Shown: one piece after another, positions 29,758-38,015 of the stretch
How the letters are laid out: each line of letters opens with the position of its first letter
Numbering within the stretch: the stretch's first letter is position 1
NCBI RefSeq assembly: GCF_013085465.1
Contig: NZ_CP049838.1
Coordinates: forward strand, 1,054,001 to 1,118,000
From: Streptomyces asoensis
Lineage (GTDB): Bacteria > Actinomycetota > Actinomycetes > Streptomycetales > Streptomycetaceae
DNA length: 64,000 nt
Direction: 5' to 3'
Position numbers and translations under genes: made by a program
Notes under the pieces: model-generated
Told to the model about the DNA's origin: nothing
Databases searched by the model: none
The model's input: only the letters and a program-made list of their open reading frames with translations

Positions 29758-30285
29758 GTGCTCGCAGATCTCTCCCCCGTCATCGCCGCCACCACCGAAT
29801 GGCTGACCCGCGCCTACCCGGCGAGCGGCGGTGCGCTCGCCTCCGCCCTGTGCGAGGCGCAGGCCCGTCAGGCGGTGACCGTCGCGGCCTGGCTGCGCTA
29901 TCCGACCGCCACGGACGCCGCGCTGGTCGGCATGGTGGGCCCGGGCGGCTCGGCCCGGCTGGACCGGATCAGCGGCGCTGACGCGGACGCCGGCCGGGAC
30001 CCGGACGACTCGGCCTGGCGAAGCTGGGTGGACGAGGTCGTGGCGAGCTGGGCGGCCTGTCTGCTCACCGATCCGGCACTCGCCGCGGGCGCGGTGGCCG
30101 GGCTCGCCGGGGGCGACCACACCCGTGGGACGGCGCCGGACTTCCGGCGCCTGGTCACACCCGACCACCGCGACCGGCAGGCGGCGGCGCTGCTGCGCCA
30201 CCCCGACCTCCTCGCCCCCGTGGCCGACCTCCACCACACACAACTCCTCAGCCGCCTCGGCCGGGGCCAGGCGCTCATCGCCTGA
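29758..30285 (+). CDS. Hypothetical protein
   Basis: This 175-residue soluble protein is Ala/Leu/Asp-rich and probably mostly helical. It starts at a GTG (LADLSPVIAATTEWLTRAYP). Distinctive segments are LCEAQARQAVTVAAWLRYPT and RRLVTPDHRDRQAAALLRHP. I do not recognise the family. Codon use is typical of the genome and the frame is open on the third-position-GC-favoured strand, so it is probably real. The ribosome site is weak. It converges with the hemerythrin gene, 18 bp away. Confidence 0.55.
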   Translation: MLADLSPVIAATTEWLTRAYPASGGALASALCEAQARQAVTVAAWLRYPTATDAALVGMVGPGGSARLDRISGADADAGRDPDDSAWRSWVDEVVASWAACLLTDPALAAGAVAGLAGGDHTRGTAPDFRRLVTPDHRDRQAAALLRHPDLLAPVADLHHTQLLSRLGRGQALIA

Positions 30286-30303
30286 CGGCCACCCGGGGCC
30301 GGC

Positions 30304-30867
30304 TCAGCCGGCCTTGCCGCGGCCTGTCAGCGCGTCGCGCATGCGGTCGATCATCCCGACACCCGGGGCCAGCATCTTGTTGGCCGGGGGCTTGTCCGGG
30401 GCGGTCGGGTGCGGACGCGTCGGGGCCGTCTTCTTCGCCTTGCGGACCTTGTCGCCCAGGTCGTCGAGGGTGTCCGCCGGACACACCGCGCGCAGCCTCG
30501 GGAACAGGTTCTGCTCCTCGTCGGCCAGGTGATCGCGGATCTCCCGCATCAGCATGCCGACGAGCCGGTCGAACTCGGGATCGTCCGCCTCGCAGCCCTC
30601 CAGGTCCTTCATGATCTGTTCGGCCCGCGCGTGGTCCGCGAGTTCCTTGTCGGCCAGGGCCTCGCCGCCGGGGACGTGCTCGCGCACCGCCGGGTAGAGA
30701 TACGCCTCCTCGGCCACCGAATGCCGGACCAGCTCCATCGTGGCCTGGTCCGCGTACAGCTTGCGGTCCTTGGCGCCGGGCGGCAGCGCCTCGATCCGGC
30801 CGAAGAACTCCTCGACCTCGCGGTGATCGGTCACCAGCTCGTCGATCACGTTCCCACCATGACCCAT
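30304..30867 (-). CDS. Hemerythrin HHE-domain protein
   Basis: This 187-residue protein has the hemerythrin helices: VIDELVTDHREVEEFFGRIE, then TMELVRHSVAEEAYLYPAVR, ELADHARAEQIMKDL and LMREIRDHLADEEQNLFPRL. The His and Glu residues in these repeats should hold a di-iron centre that binds oxygen or nitric oxide. A basic Lys/Pro-rich tail of about 50 residues follows. The ATG at 30867 lies behind GGAGGTG. There is no signal peptide, so it is cytosolic. Hemerythrins of this class often act as redox or NO sensors or scavengers. Confidence 0.9.
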   Translation of the reverse strand: MGHGGNVIDELVTDHREVEEFFGRIEALPPGAKDRKLYADQATMELVRHSVAEEAYLYPAVREHVPGGEALADKELADHARAEQIMKDLEGCEADDPEFDRLVGMLMREIRDHLADEEQNLFPRLRAVCPADTLDDLGDKVRKAKKTAPTRPHPTAPDKPPANKMLAPGVGMIDRMRDALTGRGKAG

Positions 30868-31155
30868 GTCCCACACCTCCAGCCTGGCACGACGGCTCCG
30901 GATCGGACCCGCCACGCCCCGAGTGCCCCCCATAGGCGGGCCGACACGGCAACCTCCCGGCCGGGGGAGGCGGCACGGAGCGGCTCCCGCTCCCACGATC
31001 TGAGAAGGTCACCTCTCCATCGCGGTACAGGTGCCTTAGCGCTTGGTCGGCCCGGAAAAGTAAATTACAGTCACCAATTCCCTCACCCCATTCCGACTAC
31101 TTTACGTACAGTCATGAATATACATTGACCGGCTCTCCTCGGTCGCCTGCAAGGG
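30868..31155. other. AT-rich gap upstream of the hemerythrin gene
   Basis: About 290 bp holding the hemerythrin promoter. The part from about 31055 to 31130 is distinctly AT-rich for this genome. No family-specific operator was recognised and there is no convincing short gene. Confidence 0.35.
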
Positions 31156-31192
31156 AATGCGCCTCCAGTCCGGGCCGGACCGGAGGCGCATT
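31156..31192. terminator. Hairpin after the repeat-containing secreted protein gene
   Basis: An 11-bp perfect stem, 31156-31166 with 31182-31192, encloses a GC-rich loop that can form a smaller inner stem. It lies about 70 bp beyond the stop of the minus-strand secreted protein gene and is probably its terminator. Confidence 0.7.
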
Positions 31193-31260
31193 CTTGGGGA
31201 CCCGAGGCAGATTCACACCTCGGACGGCAGCTTCTTGGTGAACGACGGCTTCGGGGCGGT

Positions 31261-31998
31261 CTAGGAGTACCCCATGGCCTTCTGGAATTCCTCCAGCGCC
31301 TTGAAGGCTGCGCAGGCCGCCTTGGCCTCATTGCTCACGACTCCCGCCGCGCAGACTCCCTTTTGGACCAAGTCCCATATCTGGTCTCCGACGCCGTACC
31401 TGTACCAGCGCAGGTTGACCCCCGACGGGCGCCAACCGTTGACGAAATAGTCCTTCTCCACGGTATTGAAGAGCATCGCGTTCTTGACCGGCGACGGACC
31501 GATGGTCTTTCCAGCCTTGCCGCCGCGCACCTTCCACTGGCAGGTCGTTTTATCCAGCTTCTTCGACCAGCCCAGGTTGATGCCGCGCCCAAGGTCCCGC
31601 TTCTTGTAGACCATGTACTCCTTGACCGAAGTGTTGTAGAGAGCGAGTCGCTGGTCGTACTGGATCGGACTGGAAGTCCCCTTGCTACCGCACTTCACAA
31701 ACTTCCACTGGTGCTTGGCGGAACTGCTCCACTTGAGGGAGATCCCTGACCCGAAGCCCCACCAACGCTTTCCGTAGTAGAGGTGCTCCTTCTCGCTCTG
31801 GCTGTAGAGCGAGAACGGCACGTTCGTCTCGGCTGCACCGGAGAATCGCAGGGTCCACTGCGCGGTGGCCTTCGCGACCGACTGCGGGAGCGGCGGCGGC
31901 GCCTGTGCCGCAGATGCCTGGACCTGCGATACCGCCGTTGTCACCATGAGCGTCCCGAGGACACTCGCAATGGCACGACGTGACATGGCTCTGGACAT
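31261..31998 (-). CDS. Secreted protein with three internal repeats (beta-trefoil-like)
   Basis: This 245-residue protein has a Sec signal (ASVLGTLMVTTAVSQVQASA, cleavage near residue 32). Three homologous units lie at about 61-101, 116-157 and 173-211. Each reads aromatic-N/S...K/E-x-Y/F...I/V-N/S-L-x-W and ends Q-x-W-x-V/L-like: HQWKF, CQWKV and QIWDL. Three repeats of this size with a terminal QxW-like motif resemble a beta-trefoil lectin or toxin-binding fold. This is inference; I recognise no named family. A helical tail (AKAACAAFKALEEFQKAMGY) has Cys residues. GAGGAG precedes the ATG at 31998. Its GC content is lower than the neighbours'. Confidence 0.8.
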   Translation of the reverse strand: MSRAMSRRAIASVLGTLMVTTAVSQVQASAAQAPPPLPQSVAKATAQWTLRFSGAAETNVPFSLYSQSEKEHLYYGKRWWGFGSGISLKWSSSAKHQWKFVKCGSKGTSSPIQYDQRLALYNTSVKEYMVYKKRDLGRGINLGWSKKLDKTTCQWKVRGGKAGKTIGPSPVKNAMLFNTVEKDYFVNGWRPSGVNLRWYRYGVGDQIWDLVQKGVCAAGVVSNEAKAACAAFKALEEFQKAMGYS

Positions 31999-32149
31999 GT
32001 TGAACTCCTCGCGAAATCGAGAGGTTTTGCCGAATCGGCAGGGTTGCCGAATTCGCTGAACCAACCATCCGCGAGGAAGCAGGCGAGCGGTAGTCGCGTA
32101 ATCCCGTCTCTTGACATCCTTGCCTTTTGTTTCCTCTCAGACATCCTCA

Positions 32150-32440
32150 GCCTCGGCCTTTCGTGATTGGCCGTCAGCTCTTGCCTGGTCAGCCGGGCTT
32201 CGGAAGGGTTGCGAGTCGCAGAAGCGCTTCGGTGAGCTGCCGGATTCTGGTAGCCGGTCAGAAGCAGCACCGGCCCCTTGCCGGTCAAGTCCAACGACCT
32301 CTCCAACACGGGGAAAATCTCCAGCAGTTGAGCCCGAGGACGATGGGTCTGCCGGGCGGTCGAAGACGAGGTGCAGGCGCCGGGCGGTCAGGGTGCGCGA
32401 GTCGACGGCACCATTCGTGAATGCCCGAGGTCAGGATCCG
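32150..32440 (-). pseudogene. IS110-family transposase remnant
   Basis: On the minus strand the segment VDSRTLTARRLHLVFDR is followed, in a second frame, by THRPRAQLLEIFPVLERSLD and LTGKGPVLLLTGYQNPAA. This matches the middle of IS110 transposases, before the C-terminal transposase_20 domain. A frameshift lies near 32365 and both ends are missing. The remainder of 31999-32150 and 32440-32870 holds no gene I can recognise. The remnant sits between two lower-GC secreted-protein genes, which suggests the patch arrived by transfer. Confidence 0.65.
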
Positions 32441-32870
32441 CCGCCTGCCATGCCCGTTCGGGCAGAGCGGCAGGAGCCTGTCCCCTGCCGCTCTCCCTGG
32501 TCGACGTGCTGCGCTGGTGCTCGGTGGACCGCACCTGTACGCACCGGCCGCCGGCATCGCCCACGCCCTCAGGGGTCATCGTCGGCGGGGCAAGACGAAC
32601 GGCGTCCAGTGGCGAGCTTGCCTCCGGGCGTACACACGATTGGCAGGCCGCCGGGCCCGACAACGTGCCAAGCCTCGTAGTCGGTATGGGGATCGACGGT
32701 GAGATCTCCACGAAGTGGCCGGTTCGCCACCTTGAGCAGATGATGGAAGACGGAGGCGGCGCGGGGAATGCGCGAATTACTCACGCTAATAATTCTGCGG
32801 AGGCGAGCTCTCCGTTGATATGCAATAGAGCAGCTGGAAGCACACCTCACGACTGAGCGAGATGGTTTAC

Positions 32871-33359
32871 ATGAAAGGAAAATTCTTCCGGCGATACATT
32901 CTGGCAATTCCCCTGCTGGCAGTGCCGCTGGCTCTTGTCAGTCCAGGGTCGGCCGCCGCCGTTCCCACTCGGAAAGTCTGTGGCAGTTGGACCTCGGTTC
33001 CCGGTGCATCGGTCCAGGCGCAAGCGTGCCTGGAACATATGGTAGGCGTGAATCCGCAGGTCAATAAGGCTGGCTCCTGGCTCCGGGTCGTCACATATGC
33101 TCGCTACACCGGCGGCAAGGATGACGGATTGCACGGCATGGTAGTGACGACGTATATCTACCGCACATGGGTAGGTGGAGGAAATTTGTATGTCTCTGGC
33201 CCAGGTGGGGGTTATGACATGAAGGACTCGTACTCCTCGACGTGGCAGCCGCGCAAAAATTTTCCCAGAGCTGCCGTACGGGCAAGGGTTCTCCTCCACC
33301 TCAATGGTTCAGATACTAAAATCACTGTCTACTCAAAGTTCATGAGGGCCGGGGGCTGA
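32871..33359 (+). CDS. Small secreted protein of unknown function
   Basis: This 162-residue protein has a clear Sec signal (KGKFFRRYILAIPLLAVPLA, cleavage after AAA near residue 33). The mature part begins with two Cys about 15 residues apart (VCGSWTSVPGASVQAQACLE), likely a disulfide. It is rich in Gly, Tyr and Thr strands (RVVTYARYTGGKDDG, then TYIYRTWVGGGNLYVSGPGG). No family is recognised. The start may be the ATG at 32871 or the one at 32862; neither has a strong site. Low GC for the window suggests horizontal origin, as for the repeat protein 860 bp away. Confidence 0.7.
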   Translation: MKGKFFRRYILAIPLLAVPLALVSPGSAAAVPTRKVCGSWTSVPGASVQAQACLEHMVGVNPQVNKAGSWLRVVTYARYTGGKDDGLHGMVVTTYIYRTWVGGGNLYVSGPGGGYDMKDSYSSTWQPRKNFPRAAVRARVLLHLNGSDTKITVYSKFMRAGG

Positions 33360-33408
33360 GCTTTTGGCTTTCGGTAATCCGGCGACGACCCGCTCCACCG
33401 AGCCCGTT

Positions 33409-33816
33409 CTACTCCCGTCGGCCGTTTTCCGTGTCACTGCCGTCGCCCTCGCGCAGTAGAGCCTGGAGTTTCCCCCGGACCGCGCTCCGGACCTCTGCGG
33501 CGTCGGCCCCTGTTGCCGATATCGATGCGCCGTTCGGAAGCGTGATCGTAATGGAGTCCGGGGTGCAGGAAACCGACTCGCTCGTGCGGAACGGGCCAAG
33601 GCTGATCTCGGTCGTCCTGGTGGTCGCCGTGTACCCCGCCGGTACTCCTGTCTGCGAGATCCCCGTGCCGGCGAACCAGTCGAGCAGTCCGCGGGCCACG
33701 GTTTGGAGCACGCCCTCGTGCTGCGCAGGCGGGGTGGTGACCGAGAGGAGGGCGGCCCGAACGGCGAACGGCTGCGGCTCGCGGGAACCAGCGGGCGCAC
33801 TCCCGGGCTGTGGCAC
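33409..33816 (-). CDS. Hypothetical protein, possibly 5'-truncated
   Basis: This 135-residue frame has a convincing folded C-terminal half: VLQTVARGLLDWFAGTGISQ, then TRTTEISLGPFRTSESVSCT and LPNGASISATGADAAEVRSA. A single Cys is present. The GTG at 33816 has no ribosome site and the first 25 residues are Pro/Ser-rich, so the true start or an upstream exon-like part may have been lost. I do not recognise the family. It could be an orphan effector or regulatory domain. Confidence 0.45.
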   Translation of the reverse strand: MPQPGSAPAGSREPQPFAVRAALLSVTTPPAQHEGVLQTVARGLLDWFAGTGISQTGVPAGYTATTRTTEISLGPFRTSESVSCTPDSITITLPNGASISATGADAAEVRSAVRGKLQALLREGDGSDTENGRRE

Positions 33817-34215
33817 TTGAAGGCCGGTGAGGCGAGGAAAGGGGTTGCGCCTCGGAGTGCACTCGGAGCACTGGCAAGGTGAATGAATCCCTCACCAGGG
33901 CACGACGCCTCACCATCGCTCTCCTACCTGCCCAGACCTCCACGGGCCGCTCGCATGCCTCCCCCTCGTCCCTCCGAACACGTCAAGCCGCCTCGGCGCA
34001 CTGACAGCGGCGCCCCGGAGCGCGCCTCCAGCTCACCGAATCGCGGCCGCTCGAAACCAGCCGTCCCACCCTCCACCCACTCCACCGGTCGGCGTCTGGT
34101 AGCCGACCAGGATTTCGGGGATGCTGGGTTTGACGGGCCACAACATCGTTCTCCACCGCCGTAGCCGCTGCCGACCGGCCCGAACCGCCAAGATCGTTAA
34201 CTGGTCCAACTCGAT
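33817..34215. other. Gap upstream of dhaK
   Basis: About 400 bp without a supported gene. Minus-strand frames near 34080-34200 (for example SIPEILVGYQTPTG) look like decayed DNA, but I cannot place them in a family with confidence. Confidence 0.35.
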
Positions 34216-34239
34216 CTGACCTGCGAAAATAGAGGTCAG
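34216..34239. promoter_or_regulatory. Inverted repeat, candidate dhaKLM operator
   Basis: CTGACCT at 34216-34222 and AGGTCAG at 34233-34239 form perfect 7-bp arms around a 10-base AT-rich spacer, 34 bp before the dhaK start. It could be an operator for a dihydroxyacetone- or glycerol-responsive regulator. The regulator is not known. Confidence 0.55.
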
Positions 34240-34272
34240 GGAGTCATCTACTAGTCTCACCTGGAGGTATCC

Positions 34273-35265
34273 GTGAAGATGTTGATCAACGTTCCGGAGA
34301 CCGTGGTCGCGGACGCGCTGCACGGAATGGCGGCCGCCCATCCCGAGCTGACCGTCGACGTCGAGAACCGGGTGATCGTGCGGCGGGACGCTCCGGTGGC
34401 CGGGAAGGTGGCGCTGGTGTCCGGCGGCGGCTCGGGGCACGAGCCGCTGCACGGTGGGTTCGTCGGGCCCGGAATGCTCTCGGCGGCCTGCCCGGGTGAG
34501 GTGTTCACCTCGCCGGTGCCGGATCAGATGGTGCGCGCCGCGGCGGCCGTGGACAGCGGGGCAGGTGTGCTGTTCATCGTCAAGAACTACACGGGCGATG
34601 TGCTCAACTTCGACATGGCGGCCGAGCTGGCCGAGGACGAGGGCATCCAGATCGCGAAGGTCCTGATCAACGACGACGTCGCCGTGACCGACAGTCTCTA
34701 CACGGCCGGGCGGCGCGGCACGGGCGCGACGCTGTTCGTGGAGAAGATCGCGGGGGCGGCGGCCGAGGAAGGGCAGCCGCTGGAGCGGGTCGAGGCGCTC
34801 GCCCGGCAGGTCAACGAGAACTCCCGCAGCTTCGGCGTGGCGCTCACCGCGTGCACCACACCGGCCAAGGGCAGCCCGACCTTCGATCTGCCGGCCGGCG
34901 AGCTGGAGCTGGGCGTCGGCATCCACGGGGAGCCCGGCCGGGAGCGGCGGGCGATGATGACCTCCGGCGAGATCGCCGACTTCGCGATCCACGCGATCCT
35001 GGACGACATGACGCCCCGCAATCCCGTCCTCCTCCTGGTCAACGGCATGGGCGCGACACCCCTGCTGGAGCTGTACGGCTTCAACGCCGAGGTGCACCGC
35101 CTGCTGGCCCAGCGCGGGGTGGTGGTCGCCCGTACGCTCGTGGGCAACTACGTGACGTCCCTCGACATGGCCGGCGCCTCGGTGACCCTGTGCCAGGTGG
35201 ACGAGGAGCTGCTGCGGCTGTGGGACGCGCCGGTGAAGACCCCCGGGCTGCGCTGGGGTGTGTGA
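34273..35265 (+). CDS. dhaK: Dihydroxyacetone kinase subunit DhaK
   Basis: This 330-residue subunit binds dihydroxyacetone covalently through a histidine, seen here as His218 in GVGIHGEPG. Other signatures are SGGGSGHEPLHGGFVGPGML, CPGEVFTSPVPDQM and VKNYTGDVLNFDMA. The GTG at 34273 is preceded by GGAGGT. It is followed by dhaL and dhaM in one operon, with gaps of 52 and 7 bp. Such a trio is PTS-dependent: phosphate flows from HPr through DhaM to ADP bound in DhaL and then to dihydroxyacetone. The product, dihydroxyacetone phosphate, enters glycolysis. Confidence 0.95.
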   Translation: MKMLINVPETVVADALHGMAAAHPELTVDVENRVIVRRDAPVAGKVALVSGGGSGHEPLHGGFVGPGMLSAACPGEVFTSPVPDQMVRAAAAVDSGAGVLFIVKNYTGDVLNFDMAAELAEDEGIQIAKVLINDDVAVTDSLYTAGRRGTGATLFVEKIAGAAAEEGQPLERVEALARQVNENSRSFGVALTACTTPAKGSPTFDLPAGELELGVGIHGEPGRERRAMMTSGEIADFAIHAILDDMTPRNPVLLLVNGMGATPLLELYGFNAEVHRLLAQRGVVVARTLVGNYVTSLDMAGASVTLCQVDEELLRLWDAPVKTPGLRWGV

Positions 35266-35317
35266 GGAAGGGACAGGGACAGGCGCTCCGACCGTACCGA
35301 TCATGCAAGGAGATCCA

Positions 35318-35929
35318 GTGCTCGACGCCGACTTCTTCCGCCGTTGGATGACCGCGACCGCCGCGTCCGTCGACCGCGAGGCGGACCGGCTCACGGCCCT
35401 CGACTCACCCATCGGGGACGCGGATCACGGCAGCAACCTCCGCCGTGGCTTCACCGCGGTGAACGCGGCGCTGGAGAAGGAGGCACCCGAGACGCCGGGC
35501 GCTGTCCTGGTGCTCGCGGGACGCCAGCTGATCTCGACGGTCGGCGGGGCCTCGGGGCCCCTGTACGGCACGCTGCTGCGCCGGACCGGGAAGGCACTCG
35601 GGGACGCCGCCGAGGTGGACGAGGAGCGGCTCGCCGAGGCGCTGCGTGCCGGGGTGGACGCGGTGATGCAGCTCGGCGGTGCCGCGCCCGGCGACAAGAC
35701 CATGATCGACGCACTGGTGCCGGCCGTCGACGCCCTCCCCGACGGTTTCGGCGCCGCCCGGGCCGCCGCCGAGCAGGGCGCCGAGGCGACGACGCCGCTC
35801 CAGGCCCGCAAGGGCCGGGCCAGCTATCTCGGCGAGCGCAGCATCGGGCACCAGGATCCGGGCGCCACCTCGGCGGCACTGCTCATCGCCGCCCTCGCCG
35901 ACACCGGCGCCGACGCGGGCGGGGAGTGA
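35318..35929 (+). CDS. dhaL: Dihydroxyacetone kinase ADP-binding subunit DhaL
   Basis: This 203-residue helical barrel holds ADP as a cofactor. The metal- and phosphate-binding loop is seen as DSPIGDADHGSNLRRG at residues about 28-43; the family usually has GDGDHG. TVGGASGPLYGTLLRR and APGDKTMIDALVPA follow, ending in ARKGRASYLGERSIGHQDPG. The GTG at 35318 behind AAGGAGAT is preferred over the in-frame ATG at 35303, which would bury that site. It acts between DhaM and DhaK. Confidence 0.95.
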   Translation: MLDADFFRRWMTATAASVDREADRLTALDSPIGDADHGSNLRRGFTAVNAALEKEAPETPGAVLVLAGRQLISTVGGASGPLYGTLLRRTGKALGDAAEVDEERLAEALRAGVDAVMQLGGAAPGDKTMIDALVPAVDALPDGFGAARAAAEQGAEATTPLQARKGRASYLGERSIGHQDPGATSAALLIAALADTGADAGGE

Positions 35930-35936
35930 GGCACCG

Positions 35937-36347
35937 GTGAGCGACGAGAAACTGGTGGGCATCGTGCTGGTGTCGCACAGCGCGGAGGTCGCGTCGGCGG
36001 TGGCCGAGCTGGCGCTGGGCCTGGTGGGCGGCGGTCCGGCCGTGCCGGTCGCCGCTGCGGGCGGTACGGAGGGCGGCGGGCTGGGCACGAGCGCCGAGCT
36101 GATCACCGCCGCTGCCGCCTCCGTGGACCGGGGCGCCGGGGTCGCGGTCCTCGCCGATCTGGGCAGCGCCGTCCTCACGGTCAAGGCACTGCTCGCGGAG
36201 GGCGACGAACTGCCCGACACCGCACGGCTGGTGGACGCCCCGTTCGTCGAGGGCGCGGTGGCCGCGGTGGTGACGGCGGCGACCGGTGCCGACCTCGACT
36301 CGGTGGAGGCGGCGGCCGCGGAGGCGTACGGCTACCGGAAGGTGTGA
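35937..36347 (+). CDS. dhaM: PTS-dependent dihydroxyacetone kinase phosphotransferase subunit DhaM
   Basis: This 136-residue protein is a single EIIA-mannose-like domain. The phosphoryl-accepting residue is His14 in GIVLVSHSAEVA. AAGGTEGGGLGTSAELITAA and VAVLADLGSAVLTVKALL are family signatures. The larger DhaM of E. coli also carries HPr and EI domains, which are absent here, so separate EI and HPr must supply phosphate. The GTG start is 7 bp after dhaL. Two strong hairpins follow the gene. Confidence 0.93.
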   Translation: MSDEKLVGIVLVSHSAEVASAVAELALGLVGGGPAVPVAAAGGTEGGGLGTSAELITAAAASVDRGAGVAVLADLGSAVLTVKALLAEGDELPDTARLVDAPFVEGAVAAVVTAATGADLDSVEAAAAEAYGYRKV

Positions 36348-36456
36348 CGCGGCTCGCTCACCCACAAGGCGCGGGGCGCGACGAACCGTCACACCCGCCC
36401 GGTCACCTCACGGGTGAGGTCGCCCCGCACGCCGGACGGTCACTCGGCCACCCACC

Positions 36457-36490
36457 CCGACGCTCCGGCCATCGATGGCCGGAGCGTCGG
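36457..36490. terminator. 34-bp perfect palindrome after dhaM
   Basis: The 17-base half-sites are fully complementary with no spacer. The RNA would form a long stable hairpin on either strand. It lies 110 bp after dhaM and before the convergent GH75 gene. It is probably a bidirectional terminator. Confidence 0.8.
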
Positions 36491-36564
36491 GCCGACGGCC
36501 CTCGGCGCGGCCACCGCACGGGCTCCGGACGTGGACTCCTGCCGCCCGCGGGGCGCGACAGGAG

Positions 36565-36595
36565 GGGCGGCCCGGCCTGCACGGCCGGGCCGCCC
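36565..36595. terminator. GC-rich hairpin after the GH75 gene
   Basis: A 13-bp perfect stem, 36565-36577 with 36583-36595, has the five-base loop TGCAC. It lies 27 bp beyond the stop of the minus-strand GH75 gene and is its likely terminator. Confidence 0.75.
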
Positions 36596-36621
36596 TTCAC
36601 CTACGCGCTCCCCTCGTCCTC

Positions 36622-37623
36622 TTAGCCCTCTTCGTCCCCCTCGTCCGTCTCATCCGTCTCGTCCGTCCCGGCGTCCAGGCCCTCATCAGCCTCCGAGTCG
36701 CCCGTGTCGTCCGACGATGCCGCCTGAGCCTCGCCCTCCGCCGCCGCCCGGCCCTCCTCCGGCTCTTCGGCGGCGGTTCTGCCCTCACCCTTGGCGGCTG
36801 CGCGGCCTTCGCTTCCGGCTCCCGTCCGCCGTGCCGCGCCGCCCTCGCCCTGCGGCGGTGCCACGAGCCCGCCCGGCGCCCATTCGTCCGCGTCCTCCTC
36901 CGGCGGACGGGGCTGCTCCTTGGTGCCGCGTACGAAGAGCCGCGCCAGCCGCTCCCCCACCTCCGCCGCCGAGGCGTGGCTCTCGATGGGGGTAGCCCGG
37001 GAGTCCTTGAAGACGATGTACGTGACGCCGGAGGGGGTGCCGCCGCCGCGCGGGTCGGGACGGATGCCGAGCGCCTTGGCGGTGGCGTACGACGCCTCGC
37101 CGATGATTTCGCTCGGTCCCGTGTCGCCGACGACCGCGTACTGCACCCGGTCCTGGTAGACGACGGCCGCGACCGACCCCCCGCGCACCCCGTGGTCACG
37201 GTAGTCCCAGATGCCGCTCACCCCCGGCACCACGATGTAGGGCAGCGTCTCAGCACTCAGATAGCGGCCGTCGGACTGCTGATAAGCGGTCGTGTCGGAG
37301 AACAGCGGGTCGGTGCCGCTGTTGCACTCCGGGCCCGGGCGGCCGTCGCAGTCGATGTCCATGTCGGCCGTCCAGAACACCGCCTCATCGGTGCCACAGA
37401 CCGGGATCGTGGCCGGAGCGCCCTCGTCCGCGCGGTAGCGGCCGCGCGAGACGGTGGTGCAGTCGCGGACCCGGGACAGCAGGTCGGCGGCGCGGACTGA
37501 GCCTTCTTTCCGGGGCGCCGACGCCCCGAGGGCACCCGGGGACGGGTGCGGGGCGGCGGGTGCGGTGGTCGGGGCCAGCAGGGCAAGGCCGGCCGCGGCC
37601 AGCGTCAGCGACTGGACGCGCAC
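36622..37623 (-). CDS. GH75-type secreted chitosanase with acidic tail
   Basis: This 333-residue protein has a signal peptide (VQSLTLAAAGLALLAPTTAP). The catalytic domain (about 40-215) reads AVFWTADMDIDCDGRPGPEC, YLSAETLPYIVVPGVSGIW, VAAVVYQDRVQYAVVGDTGP and EIIGEASYATAKALGI. This matches glycoside hydrolase family 75, which cleaves chitosan. The Asp in VVGDTG and the Glu in GEASY are the expected catalytic pair. About 105 residues of low-complexity Ala/Glu/Gly/Asp sequence follow, ending in repeated DETDETDEGDEEG, which the family lacks. The GTG at 37623 follows GAGAGGG. A DasR-like site is 350 bp upstream. Confidence 0.85.
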   Translation of the reverse strand: MRVQSLTLAAAGLALLAPTTAPAAPHPSPGALGASAPRKEGSVRAADLLSRVRDCTTVSRGRYRADEGAPATIPVCGTDEAVFWTADMDIDCDGRPGPECNSGTDPLFSDTTAYQQSDGRYLSAETLPYIVVPGVSGIWDYRDHGVRGGSVAAVVYQDRVQYAVVGDTGPSEIIGEASYATAKALGIRPDPRGGGTPSGVTYIVFKDSRATPIESHASAAEVGERLARLFVRGTKEQPRPPEEDADEWAPGGLVAPPQGEGGAARRTGAGSEGRAAAKGEGRTAAEEPEEGRAAAEGEAQAASSDDTGDSEADEGLDAGTDETDETDEGDEEG

Positions 37624-37972
37624 GATACGGACCCTCTCGTGGGGGCATTGACGGACACGCGGAACAATCTGGTGTCGATCACGCCCCGGGGCCACCCCGA
37701 GGGGGCCGTACGGAGCACGAGGAGCATCCTCGGGGAGCCCGACGGTGCGACAGAGGGCCGGGGGCCCGGACGCCGTTTCGGCTCCGGGCCCCGGGCCACT
37801 TTGCCGGCGCGGGATCAGCGACGACAGCGGCCCGCGCCACCGGCTTGAACTCACCGGTGCTCAGGGTGAGTTCAGCCGTGAGGAACTTCAGCATACGTAA
37901 CGTCCGGAAGCGGTCGCCGAGGGCGGCCCCGCACATCCGCCCTCTTGATGTGTGCGCACCACCACGCCATAT

Positions 37973-37984
37973 TGGTCCGGACCA
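37973..37984. promoter_or_regulatory. DasR-like (dre) palindrome
   Basis: TGGTCCGGACCA is a perfect 12-base palindrome. It differs from the DasR-responsive core TGGTCTAGACCA only in the two central bases. It lies 31 bp before the fibronectin-III lipoprotein start and 350 bp from the divergent chitosanase. DasR represses chitin and aminosugar genes in Streptomyces. The rest of the 37624-38015 gap shows no gene. Confidence 0.55.
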
Positions 37985-38015
37985 TTGCCGCCGTGCCGGG
38001 CCGGGAGGCGAAGCC

